Shown here piece after piece: positions 11,990 through 21,786 of a DNA stretch of 31,850 bases (its first letter is position 1; each line of letters begins with the position of its first letter). The translations under genes were made by a program, and so were the position numbers. The notes below the pieces were generated by a model that worked only from the letters and a program-made list of their open reading frames with translations, searched no databases and was not told the origin of the DNA. The stretch spans positions 1 to 31,850 of the forward strand of contig PDHQ01000360.1 of the NCBI GenBank assembly GCA_003339415.1, given 5' to 3'. Origin of the DNA: Ophiocordyceps camponoti-saundersi (nom. inval.) (Eukaryota > Ascomycota > Sordariomycetes > Hypocreales > Ophiocordycipitaceae).

Positions 11990-14900
11990 AATAGTAAGTA
12001 TTCTCTAGTCCGGTTTTATATTAATATAAAAAGGAGACTATTTTTAGTATACGCTTATAAAAGAGGAACTTTTTAAGATTAATTTTACCTATATAGAGTT
12101 ATATAATTATAATATTAATATATTTCGGTAAGTTTTTATATCTTTTAAGCGATTTCGGCTTATTAAAATAAGGCGGGAAGTTAGAAGGAAATAAAGTAAG
12201 CTTAGAATATCTTATACGTAGTTAGTTTTTAAAGTCCTTTTACTATATTTTCTAGTTTTAGCGGAGAAAGTTTATTATAAATTTCTTATTAAAAGGTAAT
12301 ATATCGCGTTTTATTTATATTTAAACTTAATATATATATTCCTCTAGCGGCTACTTAGCTTTTTATTATCTTATTAGTTAATAAGGGGGGAAGTATAATA
12401 GGAACCTTAAAATATCTTTAGAAGCGGTTTAAATCTTATTTAATATCGTTATATTTTTTAAGCGGCGGAGGGTATTAGTCTTCTTTTTATTTAAGTAGAG
12501 ATTAAGTAAGGGAACTTAGAACTTAGCCTTAAGGTAATAAATAAGCGTAGCTTTATAAGCTTTAAGTACTATCTTAAAATATTATAACTATTCTAATCTT
12601 AAGGCTTTAGCTAAGCTTAGTAAGTTTCCGCTTATAAGGGTAATAATATAAAATATAATAATAGTATATACGATAAGTAATTAGATAACTTTTATATAAA
12701 GTTTATAAGCTTAGGTAAAAGGGTAACTTTAAGTAAAGGTAAATAAAAAAGAAAAGGTAAGGTTTTAGTAGAAAAGCTTAATATATATAATTTATAGATA
12801 AGGTTTCTATTATAGCTGCTAATAGATTTAGATACTTAGAAATCTTATTTTAGAAACGGGGTAAACTTAGTAATCTCTTAGTTAGATTAAGTTTATCTTC
12901 GGAGTATATTTCTAGGAAAAATATATAAGCTCGCTCTTCTCTAGCTTAAATTCTATACTATATTCGCGCGCCTATTATTCGTATATTACCTATATAGCTT
13001 AAAGCTATCTTATAATTATCTTAAAATTAAGCTTAACGCTAAGGAGGTTTATATTATCCGCGAAACTAATTACTTATATTCTTTCCTTATATATTAGCTA
13101 ATTATAAAGTAAGGCTATATATAAGATAAATAAAATAGCGGAAAATAGCGAACTTTAAGGAACTTTAATCTTAATTTAATATAGTTCTAAAATCTTACTA
13201 TTAAAGTAAAGGTAAAAGGTATAGTTTTATAAGTAGCTATTAAGGAAAGCTAAGATTTAGTCCGGGAATCCTAAATACTTAAATTCGGTAATAAGTTTAT
13301 TATAATATATAGTATTAAACGCTCCCTTAATATTAAGTTATAAGAAAGATACTACTCTTTTCCTAGCCTAGGTAGCTTAAATAAGCTTAATAATTATAAG
13401 AATAGCTAGCTTTATAAACCGGTTCCGCTTATTATTTATCTAGCCCTTAAGGAGAAATTAGTATAACTTTATAGCTTTAGTAATTTATTATCTTACTATA
13501 ATCTCTAAGATTTTACCTAAGTAATATAGTAAAGATATAAGCTTATAAGTACTTACCTTTTAATAAGCTTTTAGTTTCTTTCCGAACTTATATAAAATAA
13601 TTATAATAGTAAACTATAGCTAAGGCGGGAAATAACTAAATTATATATATACTTAGAAAATTATAGCTAGCTAAGTAATAAAGATAAGGTAATATATTTT
13701 AAAAAATCTAGCGAGAATATTATCTACTTTAGCTATTTTCTAAAAAATTATTAATTTAAATATTATAGAAATATTAGTTTAAGTAATTTTAATATTAATA
13801 GAGAACTTAAGTTTAGGTAATTTAGTATTAATTAGGGGTATATTATAAAGCTAAAAAAAGAACTAATTAGCTAAGATATTAGCCTTAGCTATATAATTAT
13901 TAGCTTAAAATTTATCGGTTATTCTTAGCGTAAGGAGATAAACTAAATTTTAAGGGAGACTATTTTAAATATAAGCTTAATACTTAATATATTAAAACTT
14001 AGAAAATAAGCTAATAATAATATAAAGGAAAAATTACTAATAGGTATATTTTACTAAGTTTATAGCTATTTCTTAAGTAAAAGCTATCTCTTAAAGCTAT
14101 TACTAAAAGGAGTTTAAAAGGAGAGACTTATATTTACGCTAGGCTTACTTAGCTATTTAAGTAGCCGAGGCTATAGCTAGGGTAAATTACGCCGCTTTAT
14201 AAGAATAGGAAAAGGTAATAAATAGCACTATTTAGTTAATAATAAGTTATAGTTTTTAATAAAGTTAGTTAAGGGCGTTATTAATCTCTATTAAGTTAAT
14301 AAAAGGGGAAAATAAGAGGGTAATCTTAGCTAGGAATTTATAGTAAACTAAGTCTAGGTTTACTTATCTTTATTATAAGTATAATATACGCGCCGCTATA
14401 AATATAAGAATACTAACTATAAGAGATTAGGGGATATAGTTAGATTTAGTAAAATTAAGGTTTAGATTAGTATAGTATAAATATAAGTCTATTATAGCTT
14501 AGACTAAGTCTAATATATTATTTTTATATTTATAAAAAAAATCGGGTATATTCTTTTTTTAAAATAAGGAGTTAAAGTTATAGCTTAATTATCTTATAAA
14601 TTAGCTAGTTTAAGTTATCGGAAAGCTTTTTATAATAGTCTTAAAATAGGTAATATAAGTTAAAGTTACTAACTAGGACGCGGTTAGGGTTTAGGGGAAG
14701 GTTTTAAAGAATTAAAAGGCTACCGCTATAAGGAGTATTAAAAGGAGAGTAAATAGAAATAAACTAAAATCTAGAATAGAAAATAATACTTATTTAATTC
14801 TCCCCTATTTCTAAGAACTAAGTAGATATATTATATCTTTTATAAATATAAACTAAAATATAGCCGCTATTATAAATAAAATAGTAAAGCGAAGTCCTAA

Positions 14901-15000
14901 GCGGAGGAGGCTTAGCGCTAAAATAGCTAATAGTTTCCTAGAGAGTAATAATATTATAATCCGATTTACTACTAAGTACTAGCTTAGCTAGCTTAGTATA
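11990..15000 (-). pseudogene. LINE ORF2 relic: endonuclease and reverse transcriptase
   Basis: Read on the minus strand, high to low coordinate. An endonuclease-like domain shows NFNLYYLF (14645-14667), which fits the GDFNxHHPxW signature after RIP, and ILDLV near 14501-14520, which fits its STIDLV-type motif; YIP further on matches SDHxP. The reverse transcriptase is clearer: LGKILEIIVR near 13500-13530, RKRVVSFL and IKGAFNTIYYNKLI (13290-13350), KYLGFPD and LAFLNSYL (13220-13280), then the catalytic box as FADN at 13053-13064, a mutated FADD. A C-terminal segment beginning LPPLIN near 12380-12395 matches the region after reverse transcriptase in fungal LINEs. An RNase H was not securely found. 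Many in-frame stops make it dead. The outer boundaries are approximate. Confidence 0.8.
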
Positions 15001-16766
15001 CTTATTTATATTTTAAGAAAGGATTTTTATAGATATAAGGAAACGGTTATAATAATATTAGTTTTTTTATTATAATTTCTTTATAGCTTAGTTATAGATC
15101 TTATTTAAGTTTAGGCTAAGGCTAAGGTAATTAGTATTTCTATACTTTTTCGGATAATAAAGTTAAGTTAAACTAAAGATAAAGCTAGTTTATTAATAGT
15201 TTATATAAGTAAAATATTATTTATATTTTAGGGGAGGGAGGTACTTTAAGCTTATTAGATAAAATATCTTATTACCTTAGGGGTATCCTTAATTACCTAT
15301 ATCTTAGTAGCGGGGCGGCCCTTTTTAGAGCTTAGGGGTTATTTATACTTTCTTCTAATAATAAACTAGCTTAGGGACGTACTATATATAATAATATCCT
15401 TAGTTATTATTAATTTTATCTATTATAAGATAGATTATAAGCTAGGCTTAGTAAATTTAACTAGTTATCTCTTATAGTAAGCTTTTACCTAATCTTAGTA
15501 CTTAATAATAATAGGGTAAAGCTTAAACTATATAAGGTAGTCCCTATTATAAAAGATATAATAGAATAAGTATCCTTTAATTTTAATATAGTAGTTATCT
15601 TTATTTTTATAATTAGTTACTTTATATTTATTATAAAGCTTAGGGTATTTATATATTTTAGTAATATATTTAAAATAATAATAATTATAATATCGCTAGG
15701 GGCGGACCGCGTCCGAGAATAGCTCCGTATAAAAAATCTAAGCGTTAATAGCTAGCTTATTATCGTAAAGTTTATTAATATTAACTAATAATTTAAAGCT
15801 AATAATAACCGCTATTTTAATAAATCTAAGCTAAAGCTTAAATATTTATAAATAAGCTATAAGTATTTTATTAACTTATATTATCTTATTAAAGAAATTA
15901 TCGCGTTCCCTAATAGCGAGGTTTAAGGGAAATCCCTTAATAATAATATTATAAATCTTATTTACGATAATTACCTTATCGCTAAAAATAAGCGTAATTT
16001 AGCCTAAGTCCTAGGTAAAGGTAGCTATATTTTTATTAAAAGTAAGTTTAATATCCTTACTATTAAAGTAATATATAGCTAGGTATAAATTAAAGCGAAT
16101 AGTAATATTAATAGCTTATATAATATTATATACTATCCTATTTATAATATTATCTATTATATCTACTAAGCGAATAATAATTTCCTTTTTATAATATAAG
16201 GAAAGTTTCTTTTCTAAATTATATAGTAAAATTAAAACTAATATAACTTATACTTATATTTAATATTCTCCTTATTTTATTATCTCTAAATATAATAATT
16301 TATAAAAAGTAATAATAATAATATTTTTAATTTCTTTATATATAATATAATTAATTTAAGTTTAAATTTAATTTAATTTAAATTCCTTATAAGCTATTAT
16401 TATAACTTAAGCTATATAAAATATATTAGCTAATATAATATCTAATAATTAATAATATAATTTTTTTTTATTTTTATTAACTAAAACTTATAATAATCTT
16501 TAATTATATCTAATATATTTTCTATTAAAGTTAGTATTTCTAAATTAGTATATAGATAAATTTAATTTACGTTTAGAGCGTATTATAACCTTAGTTTTTT
16601 TACGAAAATTTCTTCCTCCTCCGCCGCGGTCGCGACTACCCCCGGCCGGAACTTAGCTAGGTATAGCTTTACTCCGAATTAAATAGCGAATCTAACGCCG
16701 CTAATATTTTACCTTTATCTTTTAGATCGCGCCTTATACTAGGCGCGTGTTAAGCTTTTTAATATT
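15001..16766 (-). other. 5' part of the LINE, ORF1 or leader, poorly resolved
   Basis: Minus-strand frames between 15000 and 15650 give stretches that would be Thr/Ser/Pro-rich once RIP changes are considered, including KKGRPATK near 15310-15335. They may be the end of ORF1 or the start of ORF2. From 15780 to 16560 the sequence is very AT-rich with no clear frame. A GC-rich, CpG-containing patch at 16610-16760 lies at the expected 5' end of the LINE and may be its leader. Confidence 0.4.
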
Positions 16767-16779
16767 CTTCGCTATATAT
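16767..16779 (+). repeat. Right target-site duplication of the 7.3-kb insertion
   Basis: Exact copy of CTTCGCTATATAT at 9461-9473. The copia frame resumes directly after it. Confidence 0.75.
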
Positions 16780-18425
16780 TTCCTTTACTAATAAGGATAA
16801 ATTTATTAATTAAGCACTAATAATAATTCTCTTAGCCCTTATTATAAAGACTTTTATAAGTTATACTTTAAGAAATTATTATATTATAAAAAAGCTACTT
16901 AAATTTAATAAATAATAAGTATATTTAATAAAAAAAACTTAATAAGCTATATTAAAAAGGCGCTTAGAAGCTTATTCCTAAGCTTTATAATATAAAGACC
17001 TTTCCTAAGTATTAAGTATATATATAAAAGCTTATTAAAAGCGTAGATTTAATAGTAAAGGCTTGCTAAGTTATATATAAAGATTATAATCTTATAAATT
17101 AACTTATTAAGGATTTATACGCTACTATAATATATTAATCTTCTATTAGAATCTTTCTTATACTTATCGCTATATAAGGCTTTAAATAAGCTAAGTTTAA
17201 TATTATAAATACTTTTATTAACGCTAAGTTAGATAATAATATCTTTATTAAGTAACTTTATAGCTATAAGGATAAGTTAGGGCGCGTTTACTACTTAAAA
17301 AAGGCCCTTTATAGCTATTATGCCTCGCCGCGCTAGTAGTTTAAGCGTGCTATTAAAAATCTAGCTAGTTATAAATTTAAATAACTTAACTCTAAGCTAT
17401 ACCTTTATCGCTATATAAATAGTAGCCTCCTTATTTTTTTATATAAATAATATCCTCCTTATAATACTAATATAAGTATAAATTAATAATAAAGCTATAA
17501 TTCTCGATAAATTATATAAGGTTAAATACCTTAGAAAGCTTTAAGAATTTCTTAGCTTTAAGTTTAACTATAATTATTAAGCTTATACTATTTAAATATA
17601 TTAGACCTTTTTTACTTATAAGATTTTTAAGCTATTTAATATTAATAATTTAAAGCCTATAAAAATATTATAGCTAATAAAATATATAATACTATATAAT
17701 TAGAAAGAGGCCGAAATAGCGATAAAGGCTATAATATAGTAAAAATAAATAGGTAGCCTTAATTAGCTAGCCTTAAGTATAAGGCCTAATATTATATATA
17801 GCGTAAAAAAGCTATTAAAAGTAAATTCCTATCTAATTTATACCTATCTTACTATAATAAAAAATCTATTCTAATATTTATATAATATCCTATCTCTTAG
17901 TATTATACTTAAAAAAGCGTCTTATAATAAAGAATTTTAGCTTCGTATATATTCTAATATATTATTTATAAATAATTAGGTAACCCGCGCCTTAATAGCT
18001 AGGTTTATTATCTTCCTAGGTAATAGCCTTACTATATAGCGCTTAAAGCGTTAAACTATTATTATAACTAATAATATAAAAGTTAAATTTATAGCCTTTA
18101 CGCTTATAAAGCTTATAATAATCTAGCTTTTTAACGTTATTTAAGATATTACCTATAAATAAAAGAGGCCTTTTTTAATATATATAAATAGCTAAAACGC
18201 CTAACTTACTATAATTAACCTGCTTAATAAAGTATATACTAAGTATATTAATTTATATTATAAATAAATTATTTAAAGGTATTAAATAAGCTTCTTTAAT
18301 TTATAATAAATAAGTATAGGAGATATAATTATAAATAGCCTTACGAAAAGTCTATAGATAAATAAGTATTAATAGTTTATACGCTAGCTAAATTTAGCTA
18401 TTCCTTAAGGGGCGGCTTTAGTAGC
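16780..18425 (+). pseudogene. Copia reverse transcriptase-RNase H relic
   Basis: This is the 3' half of the copia polyprotein. The order is typical: NAKLDNNIFIKQL near 17220-17260 (the DVKTAFLxGxLDE region), VYYLKKALYS at 17287-17316 (family LKKALYGL), then the catalytic box as YINN at 17440-17451, a mutated Y-x-D-D. KYLRKL and EFLSFK follow near 17530-17565, IGSLNQLALS-type sequence near 17750-17780, and RPNIIYSV near 17780-17805. RNase H is recognised by FLGNS near 18015-18030, KFIAFTLIKL near 18087-18115, and YIDSQNA then YTKYINLYY around 18180-18262. Two frames must be joined near 16960. All stops fit C-to-T changes. Together with 6640-9460 it makes one polyprotein once the LINE is removed. 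Confidence 0.85.
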
Positions 18426-18478
18426 CTAAATACTAAGAAATAATATCACTATAGTTATTCTTTAGCCTGCCTAGCCTT

Positions 18479-18486
18479 AGGGGCGG
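18479..18486 (+). other. Copia polypurine tract
   Basis: AGGGGCGG lies directly before the 3' LTR, where the plus-strand primer site of an LTR retrotransposon is expected. Confidence 0.5.
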
Positions 18487-18650
18487 TATTATATAATATA
18501 CTATATAGTCTAGGCTATAACCTACTTAGGGCTAGAGCCCGGTTAGGTCCGTATGCTAAGTATACTAAATTAGTATAGAGGGGCCACTAGTAGAGCACTT
18601 AGCCAGAGCATAATATAGCCTAGAATCCGGACAGCCTGCGTGCCTCAATA
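18487..18650 (+). repeat. Ty1/copia 3' LTR (164 bp), lightly mutated
   Basis: This is the partner of 5443-5606, with the same 164-bp length and ends. At more than twenty positions it keeps C or G where the 5' LTR has T or A, and it retains CA and TG dinucleotides especially in its last third (GCCTGCGTGCCTCAATA). Only about two differences are transversions. The element boundary at 18650 is also where normal base composition begins. Confidence 0.85.
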
Positions 18651-18680
18651 TTATGAATTCCTCGTCGACCTCGACAAAGG

Positions 18681-18686
18681 TTTATT
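18681..18686 (-). terminator. Possible polyadenylation signal of atg8
   Basis: AATAAA on the minus strand, about 255 bases past the atg8 stop codon and inside the unmutated island. A usable signal is plausible but not proven. Confidence 0.35.
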
Positions 18687-18941
18687 TGCTTTATCTAGAC
18701 CTAACACCGCTTCTCAGCACCGTCCAACGAATGCCGATAACGTGAGTCACTGAATCTTAGTAAAAGAATTCAATTTCTACCCTTTATGTATCGCCTCTAG
18801 CGCACTCCGACGAATGAGGGCGATGCGGAGACAAATGGCTTCGAAAGAGCTATGGAAGCAATCGCACCGTCGATTCTGACCCGCAACGCCGGCATTGCGA
18901 AAGGTAAGGTGACACACACCGATCAAGATGAGACATCCCAT

Positions 18942-19466
18942 TCACGCCAAACCAAAGGTATTCTCGCCGGAGTACGTGATATACAGAAACCTACTCCGGT
19001 CAGCATTTCGAACACCTCGAGACCGATGGAGATATGCACATACCCGTCATCATCCTTATGCTCCTCATAGATGCTGCTCATCAAAGCAGCTGTAGGAGGC
19101 AAAACTTCTTCCACGAAGATAAATATGGCTTTCTCCGGCGAGAGCTTGATCCTTTTACGAATGACATAAACGAACTGTCCGACAGTCAGGTCCGATGGGA
19201 CAAGGTATTTTTTCTTGTCGATCGTGGTTATGTCGCTCTTTTCAACCTTTTCGCATATCACCTGGAGGGCCACATAGCGTATTAGATCTAGCAAGTGCAG
19301 ATGGGAAAGGGCAAGGCAACGTCGGGGTTGGTGAAGTAGCAGTAAAGTGAGCAGGATAATTTGCGGTTCTACTGACAGGAATTCGATCGGCGTATTTCTG
19401 CCGGATGCGTTCAGCCTCGGCCTTCCGCTTTTCGAAAGGATGTTCGTCTTTGAATTTGCTGCGCAT
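18942..19466 (-). CDS. atg8: Autophagy ubiquitin-like protein Atg8 (three exons)
   Basis: Atg8 is a ubiquitin-like modifier. Atg4 trims its C-terminus to Gly116, then Atg7 and Atg3 attach it to phosphatidylethanolamine on autophagosome membranes, where it drives membrane growth and cargo binding. Exons run 19466-19377, 19261-19044 and 18990-18942 on the minus strand (90, 218 and 49 nt), giving 118 residues and a TGA stop. Exon 1 starts [20 protein letters not shown], the usual Atg8 N-terminus, which fixes the start at 19466. Exon 2 holds the ubiquitin fold with [30 protein letters not shown] and [17 protein letters not shown]. Exon 3 gives [15 protein letters not shown], so Gly116 is present with a two-residue tail for Atg4. 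From memory of common fungal sequences, Thr42, Ser53, Glu81 and Asp101 look like mild substitutions. Introns are retained, so it is not a retrocopy. No stops or RIP damage. It is isolated, with dead transposons on both sides. Confidence 0.95.
18991..19043 (-). other. atg8 intron 2 (53 nt)
   Basis: Starts GTATGT and ends TAG, with a typical fungal branch site GCTGAC about 10 bases before the acceptor. It splits the Gly103 codon (GG plus G). Without removing it the frame runs on to 18923 with a C-terminus that lacks the conserved Tyr-Ser-Gly-Glu-Asn-Thr-Phe-Gly end. Confidence 0.93.
19262..19376 (-). other. atg8 intron 1 (115 nt)
   Basis: Starts GTCAGT and ends CCAG, and lies exactly between codons for Pro30 and Val31. 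Joining the exons gives RIP-VICEK, the conserved Atg8 order. A pyrimidine-rich stretch and TCTAATAC, a possible branch site, precede the acceptor. Confidence 0.92.
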
Positions 19467-19795
19467 ACTGGGCGGTGCTATCCTTGGTAATCTGCGGAGG
19501 TGAACAAGGCGAATAGGAGAGTGTGGTAGGACAGTTGTTGTCAAGAGGGAAAAATAAGGAAATGAGAAAGTTCGAAAGAAACAATAGTTATAGTGATGAG
19601 TGGCGCTGTTCGGAGTGATCGGTTCGGTGTGCAAAGAGGCGGAGAAAAATGATGACGATAGAGCGGGGAGAGCGGGGTGGAGGGGGGGATAGAGCTAAAA
19701 GGCGGGGAGTATTCATATTTGATATGAATGGCTGCGTCACCTGACTCTAGCAGATAGCCTCAAGTGGCCACAAAACAAGCAAAGCATAAGAGACC
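19467..19795 (-). promoter_or_regulatory. atg8 leader and presumed promoter
   Basis: Upstream of the start codon the coding strand is pyrimidine-rich (about 19630-19690, runs of CCCC and CTC), common in fungal promoters and leaders. Further up are TGACTC-like and GTGACGC-like motifs near 19734-19748, which resemble bZIP sites, and a perfect inverted repeat at 19711-19729. Only about 330 bp separate the start codon from mutated DNA, so the promoter must be compact unless elements lie inside the AT-rich block. No TATA box is convincing. Confidence 0.5.
19711..19729. promoter_or_regulatory. Inverted repeat upstream of atg8
   Basis: ATTCATAT and ATATGAAT, 8-bp arms around a 3-base centre, about 245 bp upstream of the start codon. 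It could be a protein-binding site; no known factor is assigned. Confidence 0.35.
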
Positions 19796-20084
19796 TATAG
19801 ATAAGTAGCAAGGTTTAGTTATAACTTATATATAAGTCAAAGAGAGACCTTAAGGCCCTAATCTATAGCTAAGAGCTATATAAAAGTTAAGTTTAACTAA
19901 CCTTAGTTATATAACTCTTTTATACTATTATATTTATTTTTATCTAAAAGTATATTATAAAAAAAAATAAAAGAAACTTATAATAATATAAAGGTTTTAT
20001 ACTCCTTTACTTTTATAAAAAGCTAACTCTATTAATATAAAATAACTTAAGAGGTTTTAAAATATATATAATATATATACTTAT
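19796..20084. other. AT-rich boundary zone right of the atg8 island
   Basis: Base composition falls within a few tens of bases; some CA and TG survive up to about 19845. A purine-rich remnant (GAGAGACCTTAAGGCCC) lies near 19840. I see no gene or recognised element before the next repeat copy. Confidence 0.5.
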
Positions 20085-21708
20085 ATTTATTACCTTATTA
20101 AAAGCTAAAGTAAATATTAATAAGATTATTTCGGGAGATATTTTTATCTTTATATAGGTAATTATCGAATAAATAGCGGAGTTTAAAAGAGTCCGGGAAG
20201 GTGCCTCCTTTACTTTAACTTTATTAGTTAGTAATATTTTCTTAGCTATTATAGCTATAGTTTTCTTTTTTTTATAGCTTTAAGGGGAGCGGAACTTCTT
20301 TAATATAAGCTATAATTATAGCTAAAGCGCTAAAAAAGATTATTAAAAAATAAGTTTTTAAGCTATATAAACGATAGCTTATAATTTAGTTTAATTTTAT
20401 AGCTACTCCGCTTTAAGTTTAAGGCCTTAAAGTAATTATAATAAATATTAATTATAAACTTTATAAATAATACTAAGCTTTTATAATAAGGAAACTATCT
20501 AATAATAACGTTATAATAATTTTTTAAGATATTATCTATAAGCTCTAGTTTAATTTAAAATAGCTTTATATTATTTTTAAAAAAAAAGTATACTTAATTA
20601 GCAGAGGTTATACTCTTATTATAAAAGGGGTACTAGCGCGGGCCTTATAATAAAATAATAAGGAAACTTTTTAAAAAAAGATTAAGTTATTAAATAAAAT
20701 CTTAATAATATAATTATATATAAAAAGATACTATTCTAAGACTTAGTAGAGTTTTTTAATAATTATTATTAATACTATAATAAATATAAACTAGATTTAT
20801 AATAAAAATATAATAATATAAATAAAGATTTTTAACGCTAAATTATATATATTAAAAGTTTAACTTTAGTAATATTTTAAATATTATTAACTTAAATATA
20901 TTATTAAATATTATATAATAAAATTATAATATAATAAATATTTTACCGCTTTATATATAAAAAGCAAGTCTGCTTATTTTATAGCTTATAAGAAAAGATT
21001 ATATTATTACTTTTTTTATTAAAAGTTTTATTTTAACTAAAGTTAACTTTACCTTAAAATAAGAGTAATATAAGATTAAGCAAAGGACGCGTATATTACT
21101 TAACCTTAGAGGTTTATAAACTAAAGCTTTATATATACCGCCTCTCCTCCCTTTTTAGCGCTAATTAGAAACTAATAATAGCTAAGGTAAAAATATTAAA
21201 AAGTAAATATAATAATACCCCCTTCTTTAACTTTAACTTTATATTTATTTATAGCTTTATTATAATAATCTAGCTATCTTTTAAGATTAGCTATTATAAG
21301 GTTTATTATAAAAAAGTAGAATCTTTATATATACCTAAGCTATATTAATAAGGCCTTAATATATCGGATTTTTAAGGCCGCTTTTATTAAATATAAGAAT
21401 TTAATTTATAATAATAATAATAGCTAAGAGGATAAGTAAGCTATATAGACTTGATATTAAACTTAGTTTACGCGTACTCTTACTATTATAAAGTCCGCTT
21501 TAAGGGAAATATTAGCTTTTAAATTACTAATTAATACCTAATTTATTAAATATATAAAATACTAAGTATAGATAAGGTCTAACTTAAAGTTAAGGTAACG
21601 CTTAAGGGGAGGGTTTTACTTTAAGTTTTTTAGTTTTTCCCCCTCTTAGAATATATATAAGATAGTTTTAGGCTATATAAAGTATATTTATATATAAATT
21701 ATTATTAT
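20085..21708 (+). mobile_element. 1.87-kb repeat family, copy R1, 5' truncated
   Basis: It matches copy R2 from R2 position about 22648 to its end, so about 230 bp are missing at the left (5') side, while the AAT-type tail at the right is kept. Loss from the side opposite the tail is typical of target-primed insertion, although later replacement is also possible. It contains the internal palindrome near 21040-21055 and heavy RIP-type changes. No target duplication could be recognised. Confidence 0.7.
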
Positions 21709-21711
21709 TAG

Positions 21712-21786
21712 TTAGCTAAATATAAAATCTTATATTAGAAATAATAAAGTAAATAATATTATATTATAAAATTATATATAAATCTA
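21712..21786. mobile_element. Fragment related to the 2187-2338 MITE
   Basis: AAAATCTTATATTAGAAATA and flanking bases match the reverse complement of the interior of the 2187-2338 element over about 70 bp with few differences. The outer inverted repeats are not recognisable here, so it is partial. Confidence 0.5.

Larger units (their letters stand above)
9474..16766 (-). mobile_element. 7.3-kb insertion carrying a Tad/jockey-like LINE
   Basis: This block interrupts the copia coding region and is bounded by a 13-bp direct repeat. Minus-strand frames contain an endonuclease domain and a LINE reverse transcriptase, in the order of fungal non-LTR retrotransposons. The length and target duplication fit a full-length LINE of the Tad type. 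Both ends are richer in GC than the middle (9530-9720 and 16610-16760). A long degenerate plus-strand frame at 10249-11608 does not fit a single simple LINE, so a second nested element is possible. All frames carry RIP-type stops. Confidence 0.7.
5443..18650 (+). mobile_element. Ty1/copia LTR retrotransposon, RIP-killed, split by a LINE
   Basis: Two 164-bp LTRs bound a body read on the plus strand in the copia order: gag with a zinc knuckle, protease, integrase, then reverse transcriptase and RNase H. Integrase before reverse transcriptase separates copia from gypsy. The body is split between integrase and reverse transcriptase by a 7.3-kb insertion at 9474-16766; without it the element is about 5.9 kb. 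Every frame is riddled with TAA and TAG that fit mutated CAA, CAG and TGG codons. The 3' flank is TTATG and the 5' flank contains TTATA, a possible 5-bp target duplication blurred by a TA run. It inserted next to the atg8 3' end. Confidence 0.85.
18651..19795. other. Unmutated GC-normal island containing atg8
   Basis: Within these 1.1 kb the base composition is near 50% GC and CA and TG are frequent, in sharp contrast to both sides. The left edge coincides with the end of the copia LTR. The right edge is a gradual change near 19790-19810. It holds one complete gene with its leader and 3' region, and no sign of a second gene. Confidence 0.85.

Noticed and set aside
9474..16766. A 5'-inverted (twin-primed) LINE explaining the opposite-strand frames
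   Set aside because: In twin priming the inverted ORF1 part would lie at the end away from the tail, that is at high coordinates. The plus-strand frame lies at the low-coordinate end.
18852..19070. Plus-strand frame of 72 codons
   Set aside because: It overlaps atg8 exon 3 and intron 2 on the opposite strand and resembles no protein; it is a shadow.
19034..19285. Plus-strand frame of 83 codons
   Set aside because: Antisense to atg8 exon 2, which is strongly conserved in its own frame.
18923..19294. Single-exon reading of the Atg8 C-terminal part, with an aberrant tail and an upstream Met at 19294
   Set aside because: The start lies within intron 1 and the tail is read through intron 2. Splicing both gives the conserved protein ends.
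19467..19634. In-frame upstream Met at 19634 that would add 56 residues to Atg8
   Set aside because: The extension has no Atg8 similarity and the conserved N-terminus begins exactly at 19466; this is leader sequence.
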